From positions 6,712,501 through 6,776,500 of the forward strand of contig NC_056759.1 of the NCBI RefSeq assembly GCF_018687715.1: a stretch of DNA of 64,000 bases. The letters are read 5' to 3'. The notes beneath the pieces were generated by a model. That model was given only the letters and a program-made list of their open reading frames with translations. It did not search any database and was not told the DNA's origin. The stretch is from Carya illinoinensis. Its lineage: Eukaryota; Streptophyta; Magnoliopsida; Fagales; Juglandaceae. Position numbers and translations under genes: made by a program. Positions 10,894 to 21,108 of this stretch are shown piece by piece. The first letter of the stretch is position 1. The number at the start of each line of letters is the position of its first letter.

Positions 10894-12280
10894 TCTGAGG
10901 TACTGTACTGAAGGTTACAACTTACTGCCCTTTACCCGGTTTCAAACTTGCAAGGAAGGATTTAGCAAAAGGCAAAAAGTTGTAAAAAAAAAAAAAAAAG
11001 TTTTATGGGTGATTTGGGAAGTGTAGTTTTAGCTTGGGTTTGGGAGTTGAGAAGTATTGAGGTATGTTGTAAATAGTAGTGAAAAAGTAGGTAAAAAATA
11101 ATAATAGAATATTGAATAGTAGTAAAAAATATGTAAAAAGTAATAATAAAGTAATGAATAATAGTAGAGTATGTTGAGAAATGTTGAGAATGTTAAACAT
11201 ACCATTAGATATAGATAGTCAAATAAATATTATTTTTTATTTTAAGTTTTATTATTTCTAATGGCAAATGATATTACTATTAAAGTGAATAGTTTTCACG
11301 TACTTTTTTTTTAAAAAGTGAGTAAATTTAGAATCTATATAAAATCTATATTTTTTAATGGTGGTCTTAACTTTTTTTCAAATAGAAAATTCAGAGACAA
11401 TGCACTCCAAGATTATATATACTGTTGCCAATTTTTAATATATATATTATAAATAAATTTCTAACTAAATGCATGACTTATAAAATCATTCAAAATTAGA
11501 GTACTACCCGCACCCTCCAGACGGGGCCACCATGTTCCTGCCCTCGCATGGGTGGGGGAGAGTTAGGCCCATTGGGCCCAGCCTTGCTCACCATGGACAA
11601 GTGCGCCCTCAAGATCGCCCGTCCACTACCCACACACATCATTGAAAAATAACAACAAAACTCAAAATTAACCCAACTCCACCGAACTAGCCATAAAATC
11701 CATAGATTTATCATCTAACAACAAATACACAAAGTTACAAACACAAATTAAAAAACCATCTTAACAAACGCAACTTTTTCCTTCGACAAGACCACGATGT
11801 TGCCATGGGTCTCTTCTCAAACCAACATCCATTTGTGGCCTCAGAACCATGGCCTCGCTGTAGCTTGTAGGTGTCTCACAACCTTCAAGAACAAAAAGTG
11901 GAGGAGGAGAAGATGTGGAAGATTTGCTTGCTGCAAGGTTGGGGTGGAGGAGGTGAAGAACAAAAGAAAAGAGATGGGAGGTAAAAATGGAACGACAGAG
12001 GGAGAGAGATGAGAGGCGAGAAAGTGATTTAGGGTTTTGTATTTTCCCTTATATACTAGCCAAGTTTTGATGTCATTTTCTTAAAAGAAAGTTTGTTTTT
12101 TAAATATATATCTATTTATTTAGATATATGGTGGGCTTCGACCTAGTTCGGGTCCGTCCCTCGACACCTAATTGCATGTAGGCATCCTCCTACACACCTT
12201 TCGTCTTAGGATGGAATTCCAGTCTCAACCAGGCAGAGGCCAAAAGGGGTGGGTAGGGTGGCGGACAACGGAGCTGACGT
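10894..12280. other. Intergenic region between LON gene and hAT element
   Basis: The 3' flank has an A tract (10985-11000) followed by an AT-rich stretch with GTAGT-type short repeats (11040-11200) that looks like a degraded MITE. 11500-11620 and 12130-12280 are unusually C- or G-rich compared with their surroundings and may be the two ends of another old transposon, but no matching terminal repeats were established. Short frames here (for example 11797-12012) have no recognisable motif and are not called. Confidence 0.45.
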
Positions 12281-13081
12281 CCACTGAGTAGGGTTGTTCA
12301 TCTGGGCCGGTTTTTATCCGGCCCGGCCAAGAACCTGGAAAACCGGATTTTCGGTTGGGGTTTTCGGCCCGGATGACGTCCGGGTCGGACTCCGCATTTG
12401 CAAAACCAGATACATCTGGTCCGGACCCGGGTATGAAACCCGGGTTCCGTTTTAGAACCCGGTTAACCGGGTTTGTATAAAATCTTCAAAAAACCTCGTC
12501 TCTGTCTAAAGCCTCATCTCCCGTGACCCGGTCTCCCAACTTCCCAAGTCATCTCTCTCTCTCTCTCTCTCTCTAACACACGAAACCCTAGCCGCCCCCA
12601 TAATCTCCTTCATTCTTAACTCCCCAACTACCCCACCAGTGACCACGATCTCTCTGTCGTCGAGCTTGAGCTTGGGATCCTGCGGTCTGAGAGTCTTCAT
12701 TCTAGTGCTGATGCAGAAAACCCTCTCTCTCTCCCTCTTGGTAAGTCTCTCTCCTGATCTGTGAACAATGAATGTAAATGTGATAGATCTAGTGATTTGG
12801 TGAATTGGGTCTCTTTGTGCTTGGATAGATCTAGTGATTTGCCAAATGGGAGTTTTAGGGTTTTGTTTGGGGATTTCTCTTTTTCTATCTTAGTGGGTTT
12901 TTTTTTTTTTCGTTTGGTTCTTGTTCTTTATTGATTTTTTTCCTTACAATCTAAACAAATCTCAATAGATTTGAAGAGATTTTGTTTAGATCTGAGTCAT
13001 TTTGGTTTCTGTTTCCTTACAATCTAAACAAAATCAAAGCAGTGTATAAAATGCTCGTTGGATATGATTTAGGATTTTTGT

Positions 13082-13269
13082 CTGCAGGGTCCTTTGTGGG
13101 TTTAGGTTTTTTGTCATTATACTTGATTAAAGTATTTGATCGCAGAGGGCATGTGGCAAAACTATGCATTGTTTTCCTTCCGCTGCTTGTTGCATCCCTC
13201 ATTGGCATCTCACTGGTTAATGACTATTGGCACCATTGGCAAGATGTATTTGCTGGAGGTGTTCTAGGT
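13082..13269 (+). pseudogene. Captured lipid phosphate phosphatase (PAP2) exon fragment
   Basis: Translation gives [20 protein letters not shown], then [20 protein letters not shown] and [17 protein letters not shown]. This is the region around catalytic motif 3 of plant lipid phosphate phosphatases (LPP2-like membrane enzymes that dephosphorylate phosphatidic acid). Splice-like borders remain: TCTGCAG before and CTAG|GTGTGT after. Compared with the family as I know it, a Ser-Gly-Lys segment before IK is missing, and the catalytic Arg of SR-x5-H-x3-D is Leu ([13 protein letters not shown]). The fragment cannot encode an active enzyme. The source gene is elsewhere. Confidence 0.85.
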
Positions 13270-13368
13270 GTGTTTTTGTATCATCACTTAGAAAATGAAA
13301 TTTAAATTTTCAATATAAGAAGGCAGGGCATGCGATGCAAAGGTGCTATAAGGAATGCACATTCTTAC

Positions 13369-13462
13369 CTGCCATAATTTGGCTTCAACACCTTCAACAG
13401 ATGCAGCCCCTTTCTTTATCTCTTCTGCTAGTTTCTCTACATGTCCATACATGGAATAGTAC
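13369..13462 (-). pseudogene. Captured exon of an FQR1-like NAD(P)H:quinone oxidoreductase
   Basis: The minus strand encodes YSMYGHVEKLAEEIKKGAAS followed by VEGVEAKLWQ. This is the flavodoxin-like FMN-binding N-terminal region of plant FQR1/WrbA-type quinone reductases. It is bounded by a splice acceptor (CTACAG) and a donor (CAG|GTAAGA), so one whole exon with intron borders was captured. It is oriented opposite to the LPP fragment 100 bp away. The reading frame is clean. Nearby sequence at 13500-14100 may be intron DNA carried with it. Confidence 0.85.
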
Positions 13463-14725
13463 CTGTAGCAGCAAAAAAAATAAAATAAAAAATAGAACAT
13501 ATAGATTATGAGAGTTGTATGATAATCAGTTCCTACAGTAGCAAACTGGAGAATAGAGTTTTACCATGACATCTGATGAAAAATACTAACTTGCTTTTAG
13601 TTCAAGGGAAAAATTGAGAGTACAAATAATTAAAAGAATCGTGATTACTTGCAAGTCTCTGGGAAAAACAACTTGCTCAGATTTTGACCTCTAATGGATT
13701 GCTGAGTTGGAAGTATTGATCCAAAACAAATTTCTTCAACTTCTCAGTTTTGCATGTATGTGCATGGGTGTAGACTATTCCCAGGTTCCTTCTCAAGTTT
13801 TGAGCAGATAAAAGGCTAATGGCAAATCTTAGAAGCCCACCACACAGTGGAACAGGTAACTCACAGCATTTCAGGTAAACATATGGCTGGTTAAGGCATA
13901 TGTTTTGATAACACCAAGAGCTGGTTAAGGCATTACTTTTGAAGGGCTCAATATGCAACAGAACAAGTCTATCTTTTGCATATTTCCAAAGTAGTTCAAT
14001 TTTTCAAATTATTTAAACAAATTGTGTTTTTCTCTGCTGAAATATCTTCCTTCTCTTCAGTTTGGTTGGCTATGGAGAATATACTAGGAATTCAATATGG
14101 TGGTTGTCTCCAGTTTGGGTGGCTACAGACTTGAAGTTGTTATTTTGGTGTGATTAAACTATTGATGGAGGACTGTGTTATTTATATGTAACTCTTATCT
14201 TGTAATTTTTATATTTTGTAATGTAATGTACATAATACAAAATAATGAAATATGTAGTGTGTTGTGTGTTGCATGCATATCATGATGAATATTTGTTTTT
14301 GACATAAAATTTCGGTTTTCATTTTTAATATATTTTTATTATTATAGATAATCTTCAATGTATAAGTATTATGGCTTTCAAGATGACTTCTTGAAAATAT
14401 ATATATATATATATATGCAGGCTTTGTAAGAAAAAAAATTAGTAAAATATGGGCTTCAGATTAAAAAAATTGCTTTTCACCATTATCTTTTACTTATAAA
14501 AATCTAATAATATAGCCTATGTTAAAAAAAAAAAAAAAAAAAACCGGGTTCATCCCGGAACCCGGATTTCCGGGTTGTAAAAATCGGGATACATTCGAGT
14601 TTCGGACCGGATCACAACCAGGGTATATCCGGGCCGAAATCCGGCCCGGATTTGAGATCCGGATTTCGGGCCGGGTATACCCAGATATCCGGTCCGAAAC
14701 CCGGATGAACAATCCTACCACTGAG

Positions 14726-15603
14726 TGTGTCACATTATGGCTGAAGACAACATATATCAAGACCAAAAATAGCATTAAGTTTCAAGTGGTTTAAAAATAG
14801 TATCACTTTGGTCGCTAGATAACTTATTTAAAAATTTCAGGCTGTACTGGAGAAAGTCATTAATGGGAAAATAGTTTCAGCCATATATTGAATTGTGAAT
14901 TTGGCTTCACTGGAAATCATTATTAGTTAATCACGTATGATTTTTCTTCCCAGGAAAAATGGTGTGGTAATTTAGGTGCACGGGTTTGTTAAGCATATTT
15001 GGAACTTTTTCTTGGGCAAAGTTCTTTGCATGGCTAATTAATAATTGCTTGTCGATAGGGACCTGAATATTGCTTAATCAAGGTTGCGATTTTCCATGCA
15101 CAATGAACATATATGCTGCGATGAAGCATAATTGGGAAAATCTTACTTATCTGTTCCTTTCTCGAGGTTTGAGATGCCTTGCCTTTAAATGGGACTTCGT
15201 TTCATAATAAATATATTTAAATCTTTTTTAAATGAGTAATGCTATTCCTACTACTTTTTGTAAATATATATTTTTAATAAATTATGATATATTTATAATT
15301 CTTTTATAACTATTTAACAATTTATTTTTAATCAACTAATAAAATCACGCTACTACATTAAAAATAGATTTCAATATTATAAAATTATATATGCTCTATT
15401 TCCTCTGAAGTTATAAAAGAGTTGTAAAATAGTTTTAAGTAAATTATTTTTTAGTTTATAATTTATTTCAAGTTAAATAATGTGATAATGCCATTTCAAT
15501 AAAATTATATATATATATATATATATATTAAATTTTAAAGGAAAACATAATTAAAGCCAATCGATCTTAATAGTAAAATTTATTAAGTGGGTTCTTGGAG
15601 AGA
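14726..15603. other. AT-rich intergenic region
   Basis: No gene is recognised. 15225-15480 is very AT-rich and resembles a dispersed short repeat that starts with GAGTAATGCTA. 15507-15528 is an (AT)n run. Confidence 0.5.
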
Positions 15604-15750
15604 AATGATAGTTGCAGTTATGATTGTGCAAGCGTTGCATAATCATTTTGAAAAAATAAATAAATATAATACTCACATGAAAAAAAAAATTAATTTTTTA
15701 ATAATGAATTCCACTCTTTTTCAAAACGACTGCATAACGCTTGCGCACTT
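15604..15750. mobile_element. MITE copy 1, left part (split by the copia element)
   Basis: Starts AATGATAGTTGCAG and contains the family core CACTCTTTTTCAAAACGACT, then GCTTGCGCACTT. The sequence resumes after the copia 3' LTR at 19595-19616 (ATCAACTGTATGTAACATTA). The joined order matches copies 2 and 3 at 42999-43165 and 43368-43535 without length change, if one 5-bp flank copy is removed. No coding capacity. Superfamily not assigned. Confidence 0.7.
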
Positions 15751-15938
15751 TATTACATTTTATGTTGCTTGTTTTTGTCCGACTATTTAGTTGATATTAG
15801 TTAGTTACTTTTTAAACTTTTTAGTCATTTACTTATTGGACTATAAAAGAAAAGGCGTCTAATATTTTAGTTACTCTAAATAGAAGTCACTGGTTAGTTT
15901 TTCCAGAATCTGGAACTTTCCTCTTCAAGACCATAATA
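15751..15938 (+). repeat. 5' LTR of the copia element
   Basis: Begins TATTACATTTTATG and ends CATAATA directly before the PBS. It contains a TATA-like CTATAAAAG at about 15840-15848. The TA...TA termini are unusual (normally TG...CA). Confidence 0.8.
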
Positions 15939-16207
15939 TGGTATCGTAATATATAATAATAGCTCCTATTAATCCAGTGTCTTCCTTGACACTTCCTGCC
16001 AATGCTCTTTTAAATCTGACTACACAATTGTATGTTATTCAAGAATAATGTCAAAAGCTATTAACATTGCTCAATATTAAACCCTCTGCCTCTTATGACA
16101 ATGTATCTCATCATGTTGCTAATATTCTTTCACAATCATCTCCACTAATTGATTTTTCAGGTAATCATTCTTAGTCTAATGTTCCGGCTATATGTCAAAA
16201 TCATTTT

Positions 16208-16570
16208 GTGTGTTCATCTAACACACCTATAAATTGTTCAATTTCTAAATATTCTTGGATCATAGACACATGTGCTACTGATCACATTGTTCATTTTATT
16301 CATTCTTTCACAAAAATTACTTCCATTATAAATACTTTAATTACACTTCCTAATGGTGATTCTAAATCTGTTTCACATGTTGTTACTATCAAGATTTCTG
16401 ATTCTTTAATCTTGACAAATGGTTTTTATGTTCCTTCATTTCAGTTCAATCTTATCTCAGTTACTAAACTCACATCTTCCTTATATTGTTGTTTTGTTTT
16501 TTTTACCCAAATCTTATTTTATTCAAGACCCAGCAATGTGGAAGATAATTGGAATGGGTTGAAGAATTGA
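16208..16570 (+). pseudogene. Copia protease region
   Basis: WIIDTCATDHI is the copia protease active site with the glycine of DTG changed to cysteine. It is followed by LPNGDSKSV and NLISVTKL, which are typical of the segment between protease and the pre-integrase domain. The frame breaks in the low-complexity stretch near 16500. Confidence 0.75.
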
Positions 16571-16583
16571 GGGTCTTTACATT

Positions 16584-17332
16584 TTGCAGAAGCCAGTTCC
16601 TGATTTGCCTATAATTTCTTTACCTTTCAATAACAAGTTTAGAGTCAGTTCTGTAATTGATTCTACCTTTAATCTTTGGCATAATCGTTTGGGACATCTC
16701 AGTCCTTCCATTTTACAGCTTGTAACTCATATTATTCCAAATGTTTCGTTTCAATCCAATAAAGAACCTCATTGTGTAGTCTGTCTATTAGCTAAAGGCA
16801 TTTGCTTTTTCTTCACAGTTTTTATATTTCTGCTACTCCTTTCAATTTGATTCATTGTGACATTTGAGATCCTTTCTCAGTAGCTACCATAAATGGTTCT
16901 CGATACTCCTTGATAATTGTTGATGATTGTACACGATGCACATGTGTTTATTTGATGAAATCTAAATTTGATGTCAAACATTTATTGATCTCTTTCTATC
17001 ATCTTGTTGAAACTCGATTCCATACTAAAATTCAATCCATCAGATTAGATAATGGTCCAGAATTTGTATTGGTAGATTTTCTTTCTTCCAAAGGTATTCT
17101 ACATCAAACTAGTTGTGTCAAAACATCTCAACAAAATTCTGTCGTTGAAAGAAAACATCAGCATCTTTTGAATGTGGCAAGAGCTCTTAGATTTGAATCC
17201 AATATTTCACTTCATTTTTGGGGAGATTGCATCTTGACAGTTGCCTATCAAATAAACATAATTCCTTCCCCAAGATTGTCCAATAAATCTCCTCAAGAGC
17301 TTCTATACCATAACCCCCCCCCCCCCCCCCCC

Positions 17333-17385
<53 letters not shown>

Positions 17386-17392
17386 ACATTAG
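16584..17392 (+). pseudogene. Copia GAG_pre-integrase and integrase region
   Basis: LWHNRLGHLSPSILQLV with HCVVCLLAKG is the zinc-binding pre-integrase segment. After a frame break, VDDCTRCTCVYLMKSKFDV, IRLDNGPEFVL and TSQQNSVVERKHQHLLNVAR give the integrase core, including the D and E of the DDE set. A C(19)/(CA)n expansion at 17314-17382 interrupts the 3' part. Confidence 0.85.
17314..17382. repeat. Poly(C) followed by (CA)n inside the copia integrase
   Basis: About 19 C residues, then (CA/AC)n to 17382. The tract expanded within a former coding region. Confidence 0.95.
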
Positions 17393-18107
17393 AGTTTTTG
17401 GATGTTTATGTTATGCTTCTACCTCCACTCTTAATAGGTCCAAGTTTGCCCCTCGAGCTTGCAAGTGCATCTTCTTGGGTTATCCTTATGGTACCAAAGG
17501 TTACCAAGTGTTTGATTTATTCACAAATTAATTGTTTGTGTCTAGACATGTTATTTTTCATGAGTCTATTTTTCCCTTTCATTCTAATTCTTCTCCATAG
17601 AGTCTATTCCCACTTGTCCTTCAGATTCTAGAACTTTGGTCTTGCCTAAACCAGTCAATGATACTTCTATTCCTATTGGTTCTTTTACTTTATCTTCTAA
17701 TGCATATTGTACTTCTAATATTCCTGATTTACATGATTCAACTATTTTCCTCCTCTTTTAAGATCAAACAGAAATTATAAGGTTTCTGGCTATCTGTAAA
17801 ATTATCATTGTTTCCTTGCTTCTTCTAATGTTTCACCATCTTCTGCATGCTCTAACAATTCTGAAATTCACACATTGGTAAACAATACAACATTTTTTAT
17901 TATAGTTCATATGCAAATTTTTCATCTACTCATCGTGCTTTTAGCTTAGACATTTCTTCCAATATTGAACCACAATTTTATCATCAAGCTGTTCAGCATT
18001 CTCATTGGTGAGATGTTATGGCTAATGAATTAAATGCTTTGGAAGCTAATAACACCTGAGTACTTATTTACCCTCCTTCTAATAAAACTATCAGCGAGTG
18101 CAAGTGG

Positions 18108-19340
18108 GTGTATAAGATTAAATACAATGCTAATGGCTCAATTAAAAGATATAAGACACGTTTAGTAGCTAAGGGGTATACACAGCAGGAATGGTTAGAC
18201 TACTTTGAAACTTTTTCTCCAGTAACAAAAATGGTGACTGTGAGATGTGTCATTGCATTGGCAGCCATGTTTAAATGGCATTTAGTTCACTTGGATGTTA
18301 ACAATTTACATGAAGAAGTCCATATGAAAATGCCTCTTGGTTATTGTAGAAAGGGGGATACTTGTGTCTGTAAATTACAGAAATCTCTATATGAGTTCAA
18401 ACAAGCCTTTCGACAATAGAATCATAAATTTACATCTGCTTTGCTTACTCATGGTTTTATTAAGTCAAAATCAGATTATTCACTATTTACTAGAATGCAA
18501 AGTTCCTCCTTTATTGTATTACTAGTATATGTGGATGACATTTTGATAGCCAGCAATAATCTCGATTCTATTACTCTACTAAAAGATCAGCTGCATCATT
18601 AGTTCAAACATAAGGATTTGGGCCAACTCAAATATTTTTTGGGCATGGAAATAGCCTATTCTAAGTAAGGTATTTTCATTAACCAACGCAAGTATGCCCT
18701 GAAAATATTATCTGACACAGGCTTTCTTGGTTCTAAACCTACTTCAATCCCTAAGGATTCTTATTTGAAGTTGAACAAATCTGAGGGTAAAATTTTGTCT
18801 GACCCTACCTCTTACAGAAGGTTGATTGGCAAGTTAGTGTATTTAACTCATACAAGACCTGATATTACTTAATCAAAGCATCATCTTAGTCAGTTTCTAG
18901 ACAGCCCTTGAGAACCTCATCTTTAAGCTGCACATCAAATACGTTACCTTAAAGGCACACCTGGACAAGGTTTATTTTTATCAACTTCATCCTCTTTACA
19001 TTTGAAGGCATTTGCTGATTCTGATTGGGCAAGTTGCCCTGATACAAGGAGATCAGTTACTGGCTATTGTGTCTTCATTGGTGATTTATTAATCTCATGG
19101 AAATCTAAGAAACAATAAACTATATCTCGGTCTTCTGCTGAAGCTGAATATAGGTCTATGACTTTTGTTGTTTGTGAGCTCACATGGATTGCATACCTAT
19201 TTCAAGATTTGCAAGTGAAACATGATCAAGCAGCCCTTTTGTTTTGTGATAACCAAGCAGCCATTCACTTTGCTACAAACCTAGTTTTTCACGAACGTAC
19301 TAACCACATTGAACTCGATTGTCATTTGATTTAACCTTTG
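18108..19340 (+). pseudogene. Copia reverse transcriptase and RNase H
   Basis: RT opens with [20 protein letters not shown], then [12 protein letters not shown] and [18 protein letters not shown]. The catalytic YVDD is preserved (YVDDILIASNN near 18530), followed by LGQLKYFLGMEIAY. RNase H is seen as [10 protein letters not shown] and [14 protein letters not shown] near 19130-19290. Several stops occur (for example after FKQAFRQ), so the protein is not made. Confidence 0.85.
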
Positions 19341-19400
19341 TTTTCCACTTTGTTATCCAAGATGGGTATTTTGAACATTTATACTCATCTTGAGGGGGAC

Positions 19401-19589
19401 TATTACATTTTATGTTGCTTGTTTTAGTTCAACTATCTAGTTGGTATTAGTTAGTTAGTCTTTAGACTTTTTGGTCATTTTAACTACTGGACTATAAAAG
19501 AAAAGGTGTGTAATATTTTACTTACTCTGAATAGAAGTCAGTAGTTAGTTTTTTCAGAATCTAGATCTTTTCTCTTCAAGATTGTAATA
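19401..19589 (+). repeat. 3' LTR of the copia element
   Basis: Begins TATTACATTTTATG and ends TGTAATA, giving a 7-bp terminal inverted repeat (TATTACA/TGTAATA). TATA-like box ACTATAAAAG near 19490. The flank after it is CATTC against CACTT before the 5' LTR, a diverged 5-bp duplication at best. Confidence 0.8.
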
Positions 19590-19772
19590 CATTCATCAAC
19601 TGTATGTAACATTACTTTTCTTTAAAATTGGTGCAAGGAGAGCCCCCACAAGATATAGATGAATATGTTGATGGGTTTTACTACTCCTAATCTTCATGCA
19701 CTACACAATACATTTTTTTAAATTTTTTTTTAAATTTTAGTTTTATTATTTTTAAATTAATTGAATTCTTTT

Positions 19773-21103
19773 TGTTGAACCTAAAATTTCAAGTTTTGTG
19801 TAATTATATATCTACACATGGATTGTGATGATAACAAATAAATTCAAAAAATAAAGGAGTTTCAAGCTCAAGTTGTCTACACAATAGAGTCAAGTACATC
19901 AAAAAAACAAGCATGAGTAAGAAGAGAATAAGTTCACATTAAAGTTATAGAATAACGTTGTAAATCTCTTAAAAATTCAAAATTAGGATTAAGGTTCAAA
20001 ATTAATATTTTATCATAAAACATTAAAATACATTTTTCACATGTGCATTAATATTTTGAAAATTAAATTTGAAAATTTTGAAAGATGATTGATTGTCATC
20101 TTTCACATGTGCATGCTTTGATTAAAGGTTTGAACTTTGAAAATATTAAAGATGATTGATTGTCATCTTTCACATGTGCATGTTTTATTCGAATATTTTC
20201 AAAAGTGATTTATATTTTTTTGACTTATGCAAAAGGTAGATGTTTTTGTTTGAAATATTTGAAAAGTAAAGTGTGTTCCTTTTGTTATATGCAAAAAATA
20301 AAAAGATTAGGTTTGAATTTTTTGAAAAGTAAAGTGTGCTCCTTTTATCATATACAAAAAGTAAAAGATTAGGTTTGAAGTATTTGAAAAATGAATGATG
20401 TTGTCTTTGACAATTGAAAAAGAAGAACCTTTTATTTGAATTTTTTGAAAAAGTGAATGATGTTGTATTTGACATGTGAATCTTTTTAAATTTGAATATG
20501 AAGTCTTATATGCTTATAAATAGATCATTTGAGAGCTTCGCATTTACAACATTTAGAGCATACAACATTCATTCAAAACTTTCATTCTCTCTTCTCTAAG
20601 CATTGAGCCTTAATTCTTGTTCATTTTGAGAGAGATATAGTTTGCGCTGTATTGTTTTTATTTCACTCATTGATGAGTGTTTTCTGATAACCTACTAACT
20701 ATCAGTTGTTGTATCAGTAAAAGGGTGTGTATAACCCTTGTGCGTGTAGAAAGTATTCTACACAAGAAATAATTGAATCACCACGTGTAAGGTGATTGCA
20801 AGTGTAGAGAATGTTCTACACGAATCCTTTGTATCGGTATTGTTCAAATGTGTAATAGGTTTCTATTTCCACCTGAAAGAAGTTGAATAGTGAATTTGTG
20901 AATCCTCAATGGGTAACTTGAGGCGAGGACGTAGGCAGTGGAGCCCAACCTCGTTAACATACTTAGTTTGCTTTTCTCTTATCTTTACTTTTTATATTTA
21001 TTGTTATTTAGTATTTTGTTTATATTTTATATTGTATATTTGATTTATAATTCTTATTTCTTTTAATACTCACCCCCCTCTTATATTAGTCATCTAGGCA
21101 ACA
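19773..21103 (+). mobile_element. Solo LTR, SIRE/Maximus-like copia type
   Basis: Starts TGTTGAAC and ends GGCAACA (perfect 5-bp TGTTG/CAACA ends). The flanks are CTTTT (19768-19772) and CTTTC (21104-21108). The body contains TATAAATAG at about 20515 and a U5 with GGCGAGGACGTAGGCAG, CAACCTCGTTAAC and CACCCCCCTCTTATATTAG, motifs I recall from SIRE-type copia LTRs. No PBS or coding sequence adjoins it, so it is a solo LTR of 1331 bp made by LTR-LTR recombination. Confidence 0.75.
20084..20475. repeat. Imperfect minisatellite in U3 of the solo LTR
   Basis: GATGATTGATTGTCATCTTT followed by CACATGTGCATG occurs at 20084 and again 67 bp later at 20151, with a partial earlier copy near 20040. From 20240 to 20460 further units of about 70 bp share the cores TTTGAAATATTTGAAAAGTA and GAATGATGTTGT. 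The repeats lie upstream of the LTR TATA box. Confidence 0.7.
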
Positions 21104-21108
21104 CTTTC

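Larger units (their letters stand above)
12289..14717. mobile_element. Non-autonomous hAT element carrying captured gene fragments
   Basis: The left end is TAGGGTTGTTCATCTGGG and the right end, read inward, is TAGGATTGTTCATCCGGG: imperfect terminal inverted repeats that begin TAGG. The flanks are an exact 8-bp duplication, CCACTGAG, at 12281-12288 and 14718-14725. An 8-bp duplication with YAGGG-like ends is diagnostic of the hAT superfamily. Both ends are packed with CCGG/CCCGG motifs (12300-12470 and 14545-14705), which fits subterminal transposase-binding repeats. No transposase frame is present. The 2429-bp body holds an LPP exon fragment (+) and an FQR1-like exon (-), plus a CT-rich 5'-UTR-like segment with AAACCCTAG near 12580. 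Confidence 0.88.
15751..19589 (+). mobile_element. Decayed Ty1/copia element with short LTRs
   Basis: LTRs at 15751-15938 and 19401-19589 differ at roughly 25 positions by eye, so the insertion is old. A PBS (TGGTATCG, the initiator-Met tRNA type) follows the left LTR at 15939-15946, and a polypurine tract GAGGGGGAC precedes the right LTR at 19392-19400. The domain order is protease, GAG_pre-integrase, integrase, RT, RNase H, as in Ty1/copia. Gag is reduced to a short C-terminal remnant (16090-16150). Many stops and frameshifts are present. The right end is joined to the rest of the interrupted MITE. Confidence 0.9.

Noticed and set aside
11500..12280. A further transposon around the first hAT insertion
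   Set aside because: The C-rich and G-rich ends suggested terminal repeats, but no convincing inverted repeat or duplication was found.
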